A DNA stretch of 64,000 nt, from the NCBI RefSeq assembly GCF_030504625.1, contig NZ_JAUKWH010000003.1, positions 1 through 64,000 on the forward strand, read 5' to 3'. The DNA comes from Neisseria sp. MVDL19-042950. GTDB taxonomy: Bacteria > Pseudomonadota > Gammaproteobacteria > Burkholderiales > Neisseriaceae. Below, piece by piece: positions 1 to 9,401 of the stretch; within the stretch, counting starts at the first letter, position 1; each line of letters begins with the position of its first letter. The notes below the pieces were generated by a model. The model did no database searches. It saw only the letters and a list, made by a program, of their open reading frames with translations, and was not told the origin of the DNA. Position numbers and translations under genes: made by a program.

Positions 1-33
1 CTACGTGCGCCTGTTGCCGTCTGAAAGACAGTT

Positions 34-58
34 CAGATACCCGATTATCGGGTATCTG
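34..58. repeat. Perfect 11-bp inverted repeat
   Basis: CAGATACCCGA and TCGGGTATCTG flank a 3-base loop. The arms can form a strong hairpin, but no clear T-run follows on either strand. A second hairpin, AACAGCCGAAA/TTTCGGCTGTT, lies at 88-122. Positions 1-343 otherwise show no convincing gene. Confidence 0.6.
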
Positions 59-138
59 AGGGGAATAAAAGGATATTTAGAACGGAAAACAGCCGAAACC
101 CTGTGTTTGGTTTTCGGCTGTTGGGTAAAGGGGCTATT

Positions 139-151
139 TTGCAAAGGTCTC
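139..151. mobile_element. Terminal inverted-repeat end of an IS/MITE-type element
   Basis: The 13 bases TTGCAAAGGTCTC are identical to the right terminal repeat of the complete MITE at 60996-61176. As there, they are followed directly by AGGCCGTCTGAA. No matching left end (GAGACCTTTGCAA) occurs in positions 1-138. The rest of the element is therefore outside the window to the left, or this is a solo remnant. Confidence 0.55.
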
Positions 152-180
152 AGGCCGTCTGAAATATTTTCAGACGGCCT
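152..180. terminator. DUS inverted pair (hairpin)
   Basis: AGGCCGTCTGAA and TTCAGACGGCCT are separated by a few bases and form a hairpin. It may end transcripts entering from the left. An AT-type DUS (ATGCCGTCTGAA) follows at 298-309. After that no intact DUS is seen until about 11.95 kb. Confidence 0.6.
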
Positions 181-343
181 GTTTCTTATCAACGTTCCCG
201 CAAAACGCAGAAATATATCGTAAACGGTATTGCCGCCACGGTTTCGGGCTATTTCGGATTTATTGACAGATTAATCCACCCTTGTCCGACATGCCGTATG
301 CCGTCTGAAACTTATTCGTTGGAATACTTTGTTTTACGTTACA

Positions 344-946
344 ATGCAGCTTCTTTTAATGATGATTTTCAAAAACATGCTGTATCAATTATTGCGTGAT
401 ATGTGGGACATATTACGTTTGCGCTATAGATCTCCTACCGAATATCTCTACACTCTGCCTGTATTATCGGCCGTATTGCTGCTTATCGGCTTGGTTAATG
501 CTGCCGGAATGTCGCAACTGTTCGGCAAAAGCACGGCGGCAATCATATTTTCCGTATTACTGAGTATTTTTAAATGGCTGCTTCTCAGTCGCGCGATGAG
601 CGGAGTGCTCCACTATTATGGCTCACCCAAACTGCCATTTTTGGGGTTTGTGTTGGCAACGGAAGCACTGGTTATTCCTGCGCTGCTCGTGTTTTATGTA
701 CCTGCTCTCGGCTCAATCGGTATTTTTTGGCAAGTATGGACTTTTTGGGTGCAGGCCATCGGTTTCATGAAAATGGGACAACAATCCGCCTGGAAAGTAT
801 TACTGGGCTATATTGTCTATCTGGTTGCTTTGATGTTTTTCGGATCTTTATTGATACTGTTGTTCACTCAGATGGGTTGGATGGATTTACAGAGTATTAA
901 TGAACAGGCGAACGCCATTTGGGGAGCATCAACCAAGACTCTTTAA
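344..946 (+). CDS. Hypothetical multi-pass inner-membrane protein
   Basis: The protein has about 200 residues and is strongly hydrophobic, with four or five probable membrane segments (roughly residues 40-60, 68-90, 100-125, 130-145 and 155-180 from the chosen start). A short cytoplasmic, arginine-rich N-terminus precedes the first segment. The layout resembles Yip1-type membrane proteins, but I see no diagnostic motif and do not assign a family. The start is uncertain: ATG codons lie at 344, 359, 362 and 374, and none has a strong ribosome binding site. The gene converges on atoC, and a bidirectional terminator lies between them. Confidence 0.65.
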   Translation: MQLLLMMIFKNMLYQLLRDMWDILRLRYRSPTEYLYTLPVLSAVLLLIGLVNAAGMSQLFGKSTAAIIFSVLLSIFKWLLLSRAMSGVLHYYGSPKLPFLGFVLATEALVIPALLVFYVPALGSIGIFWQVWTFWVQAIGFMKMGQQSAWKVLLGYIVYLVALMFFGSLLILLFTQMGWMDLQSINEQANAIWGASTKTL

Positions 947-1020
947 AAAAATTAAAAATTGAAGCGGATAAACAGCCATGCGAAACCGCTTCGGTCTTTT
1001 TATATTATGTTTTTTTATTG

Positions 1021-1052
1021 AAAAGCCGACATATTTTCATATGTCGGCTTTT
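1021..1052. terminator. Bidirectional intrinsic terminator
   Basis: The stem AAAAGCCGACATA/TATGTCGGCTTTT has A and T tracts on both sides. It sits between the rightward membrane-protein gene and leftward atoC, so it can end both transcripts. Confidence 0.85.
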
Positions 1053-1117
1053 CTGTTTTCAATTTTTTATTTCAACAAATACAAGTTGTTCCTACAACAT
1101 ATCCGATTAAACACTCT

Positions 1118-2500
1118 TCACAATCCAATTTGATATTCTTGGATTTTATACATCAAAGCCCGTTTACTGATACCTAAAGCTTTAGCCGTACGTTCCCGAT
1201 TACCATTATGCTTTTTCAACGCCTCGCGAACCATACTGCATTCATAATTTTTCATCGACTCCCGTAATGTTTTTTGATTTACCCCTTCTTCATCCGTAGT
1301 ATCCGGTTCTGCCAAAAGGCGTTTACTTTCTCCCAATACAACGGGGGGCAAATCATCCGGATAAATAGACAGCCCTGTCGACATGATTACTGCATGTTCG
1401 ATTGTGTTGGAAAGCTCGCGAACATTACCGGGCCAAGTATAGGATTTTAAAACTTTTATTGTGCTTTCATCCAATTCTAAAAAATTATGTTGATGCTCGA
1501 CACAAAACTTCTGCACAAAATGCCGAGCCAATAATGTGATATCTTCAGGTCTCTCGCGCAACGGCGGTAACACCAGCGGCATAACATTTAAGCGATAAAA
1601 TAAATCCAAACGGAATTTATTCTCTTCGACAAGCTCCGCCAAATTACGATTTGTAGCGGCAATAAGGCGAAAATCCGTTTTAATGGTTTTACTGCTGCCA
1701 ATCGGCTCAAACTCTCTTTCTTGCAAAACACGCAACAACTTTACCTGCAGATTGGTAGACATTTCACCTACTTCATCCAAAAACAATGTCCCGTTGTGAG
1801 CCCTTTCAAACAATCCTTGCTGACGGCTTTGTGCTCCCGTAAATGCACCCTTTTCATGACCGAACAAAGTACTTTCAAGCAGACTTTCCGGCAATGCACC
1901 ACAGTTGATTTTAATGAAAGGCCCTGCAGCCCGCTCACTGTAATGGTAAATTGCTTTTGCTACCAACTCCTTACCGGTTCCACTTTCACCCGTAATTAAA
2001 ACAGTTGCATTGGTTTGGGAAACTTTAGCAATCTGTCGGCACAATTCCATCATTACCGGACTGCTGGTTAAAATTCTCTGAGGATTTCCTTCTTCGTCGT
2101 AAAGTTCCAATTTATCAATAATGAAACTTTCTTCTTGGGATGACTGTTTATATTGCAGAGCCTTTGCGACCAGCGCTTGTATTTCATCCAAATCAAACGG
2201 CTTGATAATGTAATCGAATGCACCGGATTTAAGCGCAGTAACAGCCGTATCTACTCCGGCGTAGGCCGTCATCAAAATGACAGGAACATCCGGTCTTGCA
2301 TTTTTTAGATGCTGCAATACCTGTAAGCCATCCATTTCCGGCATTCGGATATCCAATAAAACCAAATCAATAGTTTCATTAAACTTATCAACGGCCTCTT
2401 TGCCGCTTTTTGCCGATTCTATTTGATGACCACTCTCTTCCAATACGATGGAAAGCAATTTTCTGACGTTCTCTTCGTCATCAGCTATCAATATCTTCAT
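1118..2500 (-). CDS. atoC: Sigma-54-dependent response regulator AtoC
   Basis: This is a 460-residue NtrC-family activator. The receiver domain (about 1-115) has phospho-acceptor Asp50 in LLDIRMP and Lys100. The AAA+ domain (about 145-385) has Walker A GESGTGKE at 171-178, the sigma-54 contact motif GAFTGA at 218-223 and Walker B LFLDE near 240. A Fis-type HTH lies at about 420-455. It is 24 bp downstream of atoS and follows the atoDAEB genes. It probably activates the sigma-54 promoter upstream of atoD when short-chain fatty acids such as acetoacetate are present. The name rests on context; in other contexts the same architecture would be called NtrX- or ZraR-like. Confidence 0.88.
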   Translation of the reverse strand: MKILIADDEENVRKLLSIVLEESGHQIESAKSGKEAVDKFNETIDLVLLDIRMPEMDGLQVLQHLKNARPDVPVILMTAYAGVDTAVTALKSGAFDYIIKPFDLDEIQALVAKALQYKQSSQEESFIIDKLELYDEEGNPQRILTSSPVMMELCRQIAKVSQTNATVLITGESGTGKELVAKAIYHYSERAAGPFIKINCGALPESLLESTLFGHEKGAFTGAQSRQQGLFERAHNGTLFLDEVGEMSTNLQVKLLRVLQEREFEPIGSSKTIKTDFRLIAATNRNLAELVEENKFRLDLFYRLNVMPLVLPPLRERPEDITLLARHFVQKFCVEHQHNFLELDESTIKVLKSYTWPGNVRELSNTIEHAVIMSTGLSIYPDDLPPVVLGESKRLLAEPDTTDEEGVNQKTLRESMKNYECSMVREALKKHNGNRERTAKALGISKRALMYKIQEYQIGL

Positions 2501-2524
2501 ATACTATTTTCAAAATTTTTATCT

Positions 2525-4372
2525 TCAAATGGAAGGAAGACTAACCGTGGCTACGGTTCCTCCATTGATATTATTTTTAATCTGGATTGTCCCTCGGTGT
2601 GAAGTAACAATCTTTTCTACCATCGCCAAACCCAATCCGGTACCTGAAGGCTTTGTAGTAAAAAAAGGTGTAAACAAATGGTCTTTGAGATCCTCGTTAA
2701 TACCACATCCTGTATCAATAATCTCAATATATTGGCAATGACTGTCTTCTGAAAGGTATGTTTTAATTGTTATAGTTCCCTCGCCCGAAATAGCCTGAAT
2801 CGCATTAATAATTAAATTTAACAACATTTGTTTAATCATAGCCGCATCTAAATAAACTGGCGGCAACGAATCATCCAATATTAATTCAAAATGAATGGTC
2901 GGAGAATATTTGGATGTATTCACCAAAATCAATGTATCTTTAATTACCTGATTAAGAGAAGCAGGAGAAAAATAATTCTTATGCGGTTTTGATAAATCCA
3001 ATAACTGACGGATAACTTCGTTAATCGAATCTACCTCCTTCAAAATAATATCAATATATTCTTTACGATGCTTTTCAGATATATCGTTTTTCTGTAAATA
3101 CTGCACAAATCCCCGGATAGCAGTTAATGGATTACGGATTTCATGTGCAACTCCGGCCATTAATTCTCCAATTGCGACCAATCTTTCAGTTTGCTGAATA
3201 ATCCGTTGCATTTCTTGCTGCTCGGACAAATCCTTAAACACCAGCACTGCGCCGATGATTTTCCCATTATGGTTTTTCAAATGACTGGTACTTAAGCTGA
3301 GATGAACAACTCTGCCTGAAACCGGAAAATCCATTTCAATGCCTAAATGATTAGTACCATTATGCAATGTATCTAAAAGTGGGCTTTGATAATTTTCATC
3401 ATCAATGATTGAATGATACGGTTTACCAATGACATCACTACGTTTATACCTAAAAATCTTTTCGGCTGCCGGATTCAGCATGGTAACCAAACCATTGTTA
3501 TCTACTGTAACAACACCATCAATGATGCTATCCAAGATCATTTCATTTGTTGATTTACTTTCATTAAGTGCCAACGCAAGCTGGTTTATTCCTTCGACAA
3601 TAGCATTCATTTCACCCTTAATATTTGGTAAAGGAGTACGCAAGTCCAAAGGAAGTTTCTTTAATCCCTGCCTAATGATATCTATATCAGTATTCATCCG
3701 ACGGGAAAGAACCCATGTCAGAACAATACTGGAAATTAATCCGAGCGAACATACCAATACTATACGTTTGTCTAAACCCATCGCTTGAAGACTGATATCT
3801 TCTGCCAATTCGTTAGTCCAAATATATCCTTGTATTTTTCCGCTACGGATAATCGGCACCATCGCGTTCATAATATTGCCGCGTACTTGCGGACCTTGCC
3901 ACACAAGCGGCTTACCGGAAGACATGACCATTCTCCCCGGATGGTCATTTGAAATTGTGATTCCGACCTTATCGCCATATTTAATATGCGGCCCATACAC
4001 AACTACCGCATCAAGCCCGCGATGGTAGTAACCGGCAGCTATTTTAGGATTATTTTGTAAAATTCTTTCCAAATAAGGGGAAAGTTTATTATTTAATTGT
4101 TTGATTTGCTCATCCCGTGGTAACTTTGAGTTAACCTGATCGAAAGTTTCCCCCAACTCTAAATCCAACACATGCGCGATGGTAAATAATTTTTGCTCTT
4201 TTTCTTGTAACAAAAGAGCAATACCTTCCCTTTCGACCAAATAAGCGATAGAAAAAATTGAAATACAAGTCAGGAATACGCTGAGAAACATAATTCTGAT
4301 GCGTAATTTTTCCGGATATAGCTTCTCTCCAAGACGAAGCATTATTCCCCTTAAATAGGATTTGAAAGTCAT
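2525..4372 (-). CDS. atoS: Membrane sensor histidine kinase AtoS
   Basis: The 615-residue kinase is close to E. coli AtoS in length. Membrane segments at about 27-45 and 203-222 enclose a periplasmic sensor domain. A HAMP-like linker (about 222-275), a PAS domain (about 275-385) and a HisKA domain with phospho-accepting His410 in HEIRNPL follow. The C-terminal HATPase has the N, G1 and G2 boxes (DTGCGIN, GTGLGLAMV). It is the likely partner of AtoC, encoded 24 bp downstream. It starts 86 bp after atoB, past a strong hairpin, so it may be expressed partly by read-through from the ato operon and partly from its own promoter. Confidence 0.87.
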   Translation of the reverse strand: MTFKSYLRGIMLRLGEKLYPEKLRIRIMFLSVFLTCISIFSIAYLVEREGIALLLQEKEQKLFTIAHVLDLELGETFDQVNSKLPRDEQIKQLNNKLSPYLERILQNNPKIAAGYYHRGLDAVVVYGPHIKYGDKVGITISNDHPGRMVMSSGKPLVWQGPQVRGNIMNAMVPIIRSGKIQGYIWTNELAEDISLQAMGLDKRIVLVCSLGLISSIVLTWVLSRRMNTDIDIIRQGLKKLPLDLRTPLPNIKGEMNAIVEGINQLALALNESKSTNEMILDSIIDGVVTVDNNGLVTMLNPAAEKIFRYKRSDVIGKPYHSIIDDENYQSPLLDTLHNGTNHLGIEMDFPVSGRVVHLSLSTSHLKNHNGKIIGAVLVFKDLSEQQEMQRIIQQTERLVAIGELMAGVAHEIRNPLTAIRGFVQYLQKNDISEKHRKEYIDIILKEVDSINEVIRQLLDLSKPHKNYFSPASLNQVIKDTLILVNTSKYSPTIHFELILDDSLPPVYLDAAMIKQMLLNLIINAIQAISGEGTITIKTYLSEDSHCQYIEIIDTGCGINEDLKDHLFTPFFTTKPSGTGLGLAMVEKIVTSHRGTIQIKNNINGGTVATVSLPSI

Positions 4373-4405
4373 TGCAGGTGCAAATCTCCATGTTTCTATA
4401 AAACA

Positions 4406-4437
4406 GGCTTATACCTGATTTAAATCAGGTATAAGCC
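4406..4437. terminator. 32-bp perfect palindrome between atoB and atoS
   Basis: GGCTTATACCTGATTT is followed immediately by its exact reverse complement. On the leftward strand it is followed by TGTTTTATAG, only a weak T-tract. It may attenuate rather than stop the ato transcript before atoSC. Confidence 0.65.
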
Positions 4438-4458
4438 ATTGTTATGACGAAAAATTAA

Positions 4459-5640
4459 TTAAATACGCTCAATAATCATGGCAATACCCTGACCGCCCCC
4501 GATACAGAGGGTAGCCAAACCAAGATTAACATCGCGTTCAATCATACCATACAACAAAGTCACTAAAATACGGGCACCGCTAGCACCTACAGGGTGGCCT
4601 AAAGCAATGGCACCGCCATTCACATTAGCCTTGTCTAAATCAAAGTTCAACTCACGTCCTACTCCGAGGAATTGAGCAGCAAACGCTTCATTGGCCTCAA
4701 TTAAATCAATATCCTGTAAAGTTAATCGGGCTTTTTCCAATGCTTTTCTAGTAGCCGGTACCGGACCTAAACCCATAACGGAAGGATCAACCCCCGCACT
4801 AGCATAACTACGAATTCGGGCTAATGGTTTTAATCCCAATGCTTTGGCTTTACTTTCTTTCATAACCAACAATGCAGCGGCACCATCGTTAATGCCGGAA
4901 GCATTTCCAGCCGTTACCGTACCGTCTTTTTTGAACGCGGGTTTGAGTTTAGCCAACCCTTCCGCCGTACAATCCAGCTTCGGATATTCATCTTTTGAAA
5001 CAATGAATTCACCTTTTCGAGTTTTCACTACTACGGGAGTGATTTCTTTTTCAAAAGCCCCGCTCTGCAATGCTTTTGCCGCCAGTTTTTGTGAGCGCAA
5101 AGCAAATTCGTCTTGCTCTTGACGACTGATACCGTATCTTTCTGCGATATTTTCCGCTGTTATCCCCATATGGTAGTGGTTTATCGCACAAGTCAACCCA
5201 TCTTCAATTAAAGAGTCTCGAAGCTGTTGATTACCCATACGGCATCCTGAACGGATATGGCTATCCAACAAGAAAGGAGCTTGGCTCATATTTTCCATAC
5301 CGCCGGCTACAATAATTTCAGCATCACCATTGGCAATCGCTTGAGCAGCCAACACTACACTTTTCATACCTGAACCACAGGCTTTGTTGATGGTAAAGGA
5401 AGAAATATGCTCTTCAATCCCTGCTTTTAAAGCAGCTTGGCGTGCAGGATTCTGACCAATTCCGGCTTGCAAGAGATTTCCCATGATAACTTCATCAATG
5501 GCGGTTTTATCCACCCCGGCTCTTTTCAAAACATCTTCAATTACTACCGCACCAAGATCTACCGCGCCAACACCTGCAAATGCTCCGTTAAAACTTCCCA
5601 GCGGGGTTCTGGCTGCGCTTACAATAACAATATTTTCCAT
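4459..5640 (-). CDS. atoB: Acetyl-CoA acetyltransferase (thiolase) AtoB
   Basis: This is a 393-residue biosynthetic/degradative thiolase that cleaves acetoacetyl-CoA with CoA to two acetyl-CoA. The nucleophile Cys88 lies in NKACGSGM. The second active-site set is present as GHPVGASGA (His) and CIGGGQG (Cys near the C-terminus), and NEAFA is also conserved. The length is exactly typical. It lies 20 bp after atoE and completes the pathway in which AtoDA loads CoA onto the imported acid and AtoB splits the product. Confidence 0.93.
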   Translation of the reverse strand: MENIVIVSAARTPLGSFNGAFAGVGAVDLGAVVIEDVLKRAGVDKTAIDEVIMGNLLQAGIGQNPARQAALKAGIEEHISSFTINKACGSGMKSVVLAAQAIANGDAEIIVAGGMENMSQAPFLLDSHIRSGCRMGNQQLRDSLIEDGLTCAINHYHMGITAENIAERYGISRQEQDEFALRSQKLAAKALQSGAFEKEITPVVVKTRKGEFIVSKDEYPKLDCTAEGLAKLKPAFKKDGTVTAGNASGINDGAAALLVMKESKAKALGLKPLARIRSYASAGVDPSVMGLGPVPATRKALEKARLTLQDIDLIEANEAFAAQFLGVGRELNFDLDKANVNGGAIALGHPVGASGARILVTLLYGMIERDVNLGLATLCIGGGQGIAMIIERI

Positions 5641-5660
5641 TTTTCAAATCCTTATATAGG

Positions 5661-7004
5661 TCACAAGAAATATAAACCAATCACAAAGATCGGGGCAGTA
5701 AAGATCAATGCTGTCATGCAATAACCCATCACATCACGCACACCCAAACCGGCGATACCAAGGGCGGGCAATGCCCAGAAAGGTTGCGCCATGTTCATCC
5801 ACTGCTCACCATATGCAATAGCCATAGTTGATTTGCCAAGATCGGCACCAAGCGCTTGAGCGGCAGGGATAACGAACGGACCTTGGATAACCCAGTGGCC
5901 ACCACCTGAAGGGACAGCAAAGTTAATCAAAGCAGAACTGAAGAAAGTGAGCACAGGGAAAGTATCTTTAGTGGCAATATTGATGAAAAATTCAGTGATC
6001 AACCCACCGAGACCGGAATGCTCCATCATCAGTTGAATACCGGCATAAAAAGGGAATTGGATGAGAATGCCCGAAGTGCTTCTTGTCGCATTAACAACGG
6101 CACGCATATAAGCCATCGGAGTGCCGTGCAACAATATTCCTGTAATCAGAAAAATAAGGTTGACGTTGTTAATGGTCAGATTGAAGCCATTCTTGTAGAA
6201 ATACATCCCCAAGTAACCATATCCCAATGCGCCGATGGCATAAGCAAGCAGGCGACTTTCTTCCATACGTTCGGCTAAAGTGGCATCAGGGCCGAGTTGT
6301 TTGGTAAACACCGGATCGGGAGCCAGCAATGCGGGATCTATACTTCTTGCTTCACCTTCTTTAGGCATCATCATGCGAGTAATGAAAGGTAAACACAGAA
6401 CTAACAAACCGATGATGAAGATGTTGTAACCGGAAAAGAGCGTGGAAGAAGCCGGAATAATGCCTTGCGGATTACTTTCCGTGATCATGAGATGGGCAAC
6501 CGGATTGCCGGGAGTGGCGGCCAGCAACGGCATGGAACCGGAAAAGCCACCTCCCCAAGTCATGAAACCTATATAGGCACAGGCAATCAGAAGAGCATAA
6601 TCGGTACCCTTGATACGTCTTGCTACTTCTTTGGCAAACATCGCGCCTACTACTAGGCCAAACCCCCAATTGATGATGCTGGCAATCGCCCCCATGAAGG
6701 TAACGAGCATGACACCTTGTGCCGGTGTTTGTGCTATTGAAGCCGTACGCCCCAAAAACGACTTAACCAGCGGAGACGTGGCAAGGGCATTACCCGTTAC
6801 CACAATCAGTGCCATTTGCATACCGAAACCGAGTAGGTTCCAGAACCCGTCACCCCACATATTGACAAGATCAACAGGGGTACTGTCGGTTAATCCCCAA
6901 GCACACAGAAAAGTGACAAAGGAGAGAAGGACGGCAAAGATCAGCGGGTCAGGCAAATATTTGCTGACCAGTGTCGTCATCACACGGGAGACTTTGCTGA
7001 TCAT
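5661..7004 (-). CDS. atoE: Short-chain fatty acid transporter AtoE
   Basis: The 447-residue inner-membrane carrier has about ten to twelve hydrophobic segments. It matches the AtoE family in length and in landmarks such as the PSGGGHWVIQGP segment near residues 365-380 and the N-terminal YLPDPLIFAVLL helix. It is expected to import butyrate or acetoacetate. Its ATG overlaps the atoA stop codon (ATGA), which implies translational coupling. Confidence 0.9.
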   Translation of the reverse strand: MISKVSRVMTTLVSKYLPDPLIFAVLLSFVTFLCAWGLTDSTPVDLVNMWGDGFWNLLGFGMQMALIVVTGNALATSPLVKSFLGRTASIAQTPAQGVMLVTFMGAIASIINWGFGLVVGAMFAKEVARRIKGTDYALLIACAYIGFMTWGGGFSGSMPLLAATPGNPVAHLMITESNPQGIIPASSTLFSGYNIFIIGLLVLCLPFITRMMMPKEGEARSIDPALLAPDPVFTKQLGPDATLAERMEESRLLAYAIGALGYGYLGMYFYKNGFNLTINNVNLIFLITGILLHGTPMAYMRAVVNATRSTSGILIQFPFYAGIQLMMEHSGLGGLITEFFINIATKDTFPVLTFFSSALINFAVPSGGGHWVIQGPFVIPAAQALGADLGKSTMAIAYGEQWMNMAQPFWALPALGIAGLGVRDVMGYCMTALIFTAPIFVIGLYFL

Positions 7005-7672
7005 GATTCCAGTCCTTTCCGACTAATGCACATTTCTTTAAAGTCGTCGCAAACAACAAAATCGGCTTCGGTATTTGCTTTAATGGTTTCGAGGTCTACG
7101 CCTGGTGCATGCTCGGTAAGAACCAACTGGCCATCGATGAATTTGAATACCGCCAACTCAGTAACAATAATGTGCACTTTTTTTCTTGCGGTAAGCGGCA
7201 GGGTGCATTGTTTGAGGATTTTTGAGCTACCGGATTTAGAACAGTGTTCCATGCCGATAATTACTTTGCGGGCACCGGTAACCAAGTCCATGGCTCCGCC
7301 CATGCCGGGTACCATCTTACCGGGCACCATCCAGTTAGCTAAATTACCTTCCTGATCCACTTCCAATCCGCCCAATACGCAAGCATCCACATGCCCGCCG
7401 CGGATCAGAGCAAAAGAAAATGCGCTGTCAAAAGTGCAACCGCCTTTCTTAATACTGCAAGGCTGGCCGCCGGCATTTACCATGTTCGGATTTGCTTTTT
7501 CCGGATCAAAAGCAGCCAAGCCTAAGAAACCATTTTCAGACTGCAAAGTAATTTCCACATCATCCGGCAAATAATTCACAACTTGCGTGGGTAGCCCAAT
7601 GCCTAAGTTCACTACATCACCGTTTTTCAATTCCATTGAAATTCTGCGGGCAATCAATTCTTTAGCGTTCAT
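7001..7672 (-). CDS. atoA: Acetoacetate/butyrate CoA-transferase, beta subunit AtoA
   Basis: This is a 223-residue subunit of a class I (3-oxoacid) CoA-transferase, which moves CoA from acetyl-CoA to acetoacetate or butyrate. The catalytic Glu lies in SENGFLG near residue 50. GGAMDLV and the C-terminal half fit the family. The start at 7672 is preceded by AAGGAG at a 7-base spacing; an upstream in-frame TTG (7678) is less likely. It lies 11 bp after atoD and overlaps atoE. Confidence 0.92.
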   Translation of the reverse strand: MNAKELIARRISMELKNGDVVNLGIGLPTQVVNYLPDDVEITLQSENGFLGLAAFDPEKANPNMVNAGGQPCSIKKGGCTFDSAFSFALIRGGHVDACVLGGLEVDQEGNLANWMVPGKMVPGMGGAMDLVTGARKVIIGMEHCSKSGSSKILKQCTLPLTARKKVHIIVTELAVFKFIDGQLVLTEHAPGVDLETIKANTEADFVVCDDFKEMCISRKGLES

Positions 7673-7683
7673 AATCAAGCTCC

Positions 7684-8337
7684 TTATTCCGGGTAAACAA
7701 TGTAATCAACAAGTGCAGCGGGAGTAACCACTTCATCCGGTGAAATTTCGCCAACACCTACAACCTCTTCTGCTTCAACGATTACTGTTTTCGCAGCCAA
7801 TGCAATTAACGGGTTAAAGTTTTGTGCGGCCAATTCATAAACAAGATTACCCTCCTCATCAGCTTTTTTTGCTTGCACGATTGCCAAATCTGCTTTGAGC
7901 GGAAGTTCCAATAGATAATCGATTCCGTCTACTTCAATCTTTTGCTTTCCTTCCTCAACAACAGTGCCAATACCGGTTGGCGTTAAGAAACCACCCAAAC
8001 CGGCTCCCCCCGTACGAATGCGTTCAGCCAAAGTTCCTTGCGGAACCAATTCCACTTCCATTTCCCCTGCAATCATCTTCTTACCTGTTTCAGGATTGGT
8101 ACCGATGTGAGATGCAATGACTTTTTTCACACGGTTATTTACAACCAACGGGCCCACGCCGGTATCAACCAAAGCCGTATCGTTACCGATTAATGTCAAG
8201 TCTTTAACGCCTGAGTCCAAAATCGCTTGAACCAATTTGGCCGGAGTACCAATACCTATAAATCCGCCGAACATAATCGACATACCATCAGATAAGTGAT
8301 TTTGTATTTCGGATATTTTGATTCTCTTTGTTGCCAT
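7684..8337 (-). CDS. atoD: Acetoacetate/butyrate CoA-transferase, alpha subunit AtoD
   Basis: This 217-residue subunit partners AtoA. Family features are the N-terminal glycine-rich CoA-binding segment [12 protein letters not shown] and [13 protein letters not shown]. The ATG at 8337 has GGAGGT six bases upstream, so I prefer it to the in-frame codon at 8355. It is the first gene of the atoDAEB operon. A sigma-54-type promoter ends about 60 bp upstream, with paired activator sites beyond it. Confidence 0.92.
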   Translation of the reverse strand: MATKRIKISEIQNHLSDGMSIMFGGFIGIGTPAKLVQAILDSGVKDLTLIGNDTALVDTGVGPLVVNNRVKKVIASHIGTNPETGKKMIAGEMEVELVPQGTLAERIRTGGAGLGGFLTPTGIGTVVEEGKQKIEVDGIDYLLELPLKADLAIVQAKKADEEGNLVYELAAQNFNPLIALAAKTVIVEAEEVVGVGEISPDEVVTPAALVDYIVYPE

Positions 8338-8398
8338 AACAGACCTCCAAAACATTTAATTAAACAATTGCACAGCAAGTGCTGTTACTAAATGTTTA

Positions 8399-8414
8399 GC
8401 AATCCATATGCCAA
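8399..8414 (-). promoter_or_regulatory. Sigma-54 (-24/-12) promoter of atoDAEB
   Basis: On the leftward strand the sequence reads TTGGCATATGGATTGC. It has GG and GC exactly 10 bases apart and matches the YTGGCAYRN4TTGCW consensus. A start site near 8387 would give a leader of about 50 nt before atoD. This agrees with an NtrC-type regulator encoded in the same cluster. Confidence 0.8.
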
Positions 8415-8511
8415 GATAGAATTTATGCAATATATCGATACAACTTATTAATACTTATATGTTTATTTTTCAAATAAAAAATGACTTCAACATTTTATTT
8501 GTTAGCGGCCA

Positions 8512-8546
8512 TGCAATTTTTTGCACTTGGTATGCAATTTTTTTCG
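8512..8546. promoter_or_regulatory. Candidate AtoC enhancer sites (tandem)
   Basis: A perfect inverted repeat TGCAA-TTTT-TTGCA (8512-8525) is followed 21 bp later, two helical turns, by a degenerate copy TGCAA-TTTT-TTTCG. A further half-site TTGCA lies near 8574. The pair sits about 125-160 bp upstream of the predicted start site, a normal enhancer distance. As I recall it, the E. coli AtoC site also has TGCA and TTTGCA half-sites. Confidence 0.55.
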
Positions 8547-8999
8547 CCCTTTTTACTTCAAAAAAGAAAAAATTTGCATGAATTAAGACAGAAAGCCTTT
8601 TAAGACTTACTTTCCACTTGTACCGATAACAATATTTCGATAACAAGCTGCGGCGATACGACGAAACACAAAGTTACCATCTTCCTTACGGAATGATTGC
8701 AATCTTTATAAGGCTGAGTTTCGGCATTACATACTGAATTTATTGGATTGGAATGGAATCTATATTCGATTCGCTTTTTGACAGATACTTTTAAGATAGG
8801 CATAAAATAATTTTACGCCATTGGGATGTTTTGTTTTCCAAGAAATTATGATTTTAAAATGAAGAAATTCCCTTATATAACCAGATATGAAAAGAAGCTG
8901 GGCTGCTACACACAGGTTGGTTGCTTTGCACAAAGATTGCATTTTAATTCAAAGCTTCTCTGCTTATTTCTATCATCAACAGCCCGCTTTATTATTATG
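8547..8999. other. AT-rich intergenic region, no gene seen
   Basis: About 450 bp between the ato control region and the ArsR-type gene. The short open frames have no ribosome binding site and no recognisable composition. I see no RNA gene or repeat. Confidence 0.6.
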
Positions 9000-9299
9000 C
9001 TATACGTCATCCGCACAGAAAAACGTATGTAGCAACTGAATGGTTTCGCTAACCCGTCCATCGGCAATGTAATACAAGCGTTCCCGATGGCGTACTTCGC
9101 AATTGACCAATCCGGCTTCACGTAACAAAGCCAATTGGCTTGATGTTGCAGCTTGGGGCAAGCCGGTCATTTCTGCCAGCTCGGTAACATTCCGGCGCTG
9201 ATCCAACAAAGTGCAAAGCACCGTCAAACGGTTGGTATTAGCAAGCAATTTTAAGAAGGCAACAGCTTCATTACATTTGGAAAATAAATCTTCCATCAT
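9000..9299 (-). CDS. ArsR-family repressor, BigR/YgaV-like persulfide sensor
   Basis: This is a 99-residue winged-helix regulator. The recognition HTH is at about 36-60 and the wing HRERLYYIAD at about 71-80. Cys29 (in TVLC) and Cys95 (in FFC) lie 66 residues apart, the same separation as the redox pair in BigR (Cys42/Cys108) and SqrR (Cys41/Cys107). This supports sensing of persulfide rather than metal, since the CVC metal motif is absent. It lies downstream of a rhodanese gene, as ygaV lies with ygaP in E. coli. It probably represses this sulfur cluster. Confidence 0.78.
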   Translation of the reverse strand: MMEDLFSKCNEAVAFLKLLANTNRLTVLCTLLDQRRNVTELAEMTGLPQAATSSQLALLREAGLVNCEVRHRERLYYIADGRVSETIQLLHTFFCADDV

Positions 9300-9401
9300 T
9301 CATTCTCTTCACTTCGATTTCAAAAATATGTGCTGCACTACGCAAGCACTTCGGCAAATGGGAGATACAGCTTTATCCCATCTGCGAATCGATTGTACAA
9401 C

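Noticed and set aside
8600-8942. Short leftward frames between the ato promoter and the BigR-like gene
   Set aside because: No start signals and no family resemblance. They lie in non-coding AT-rich DNA.
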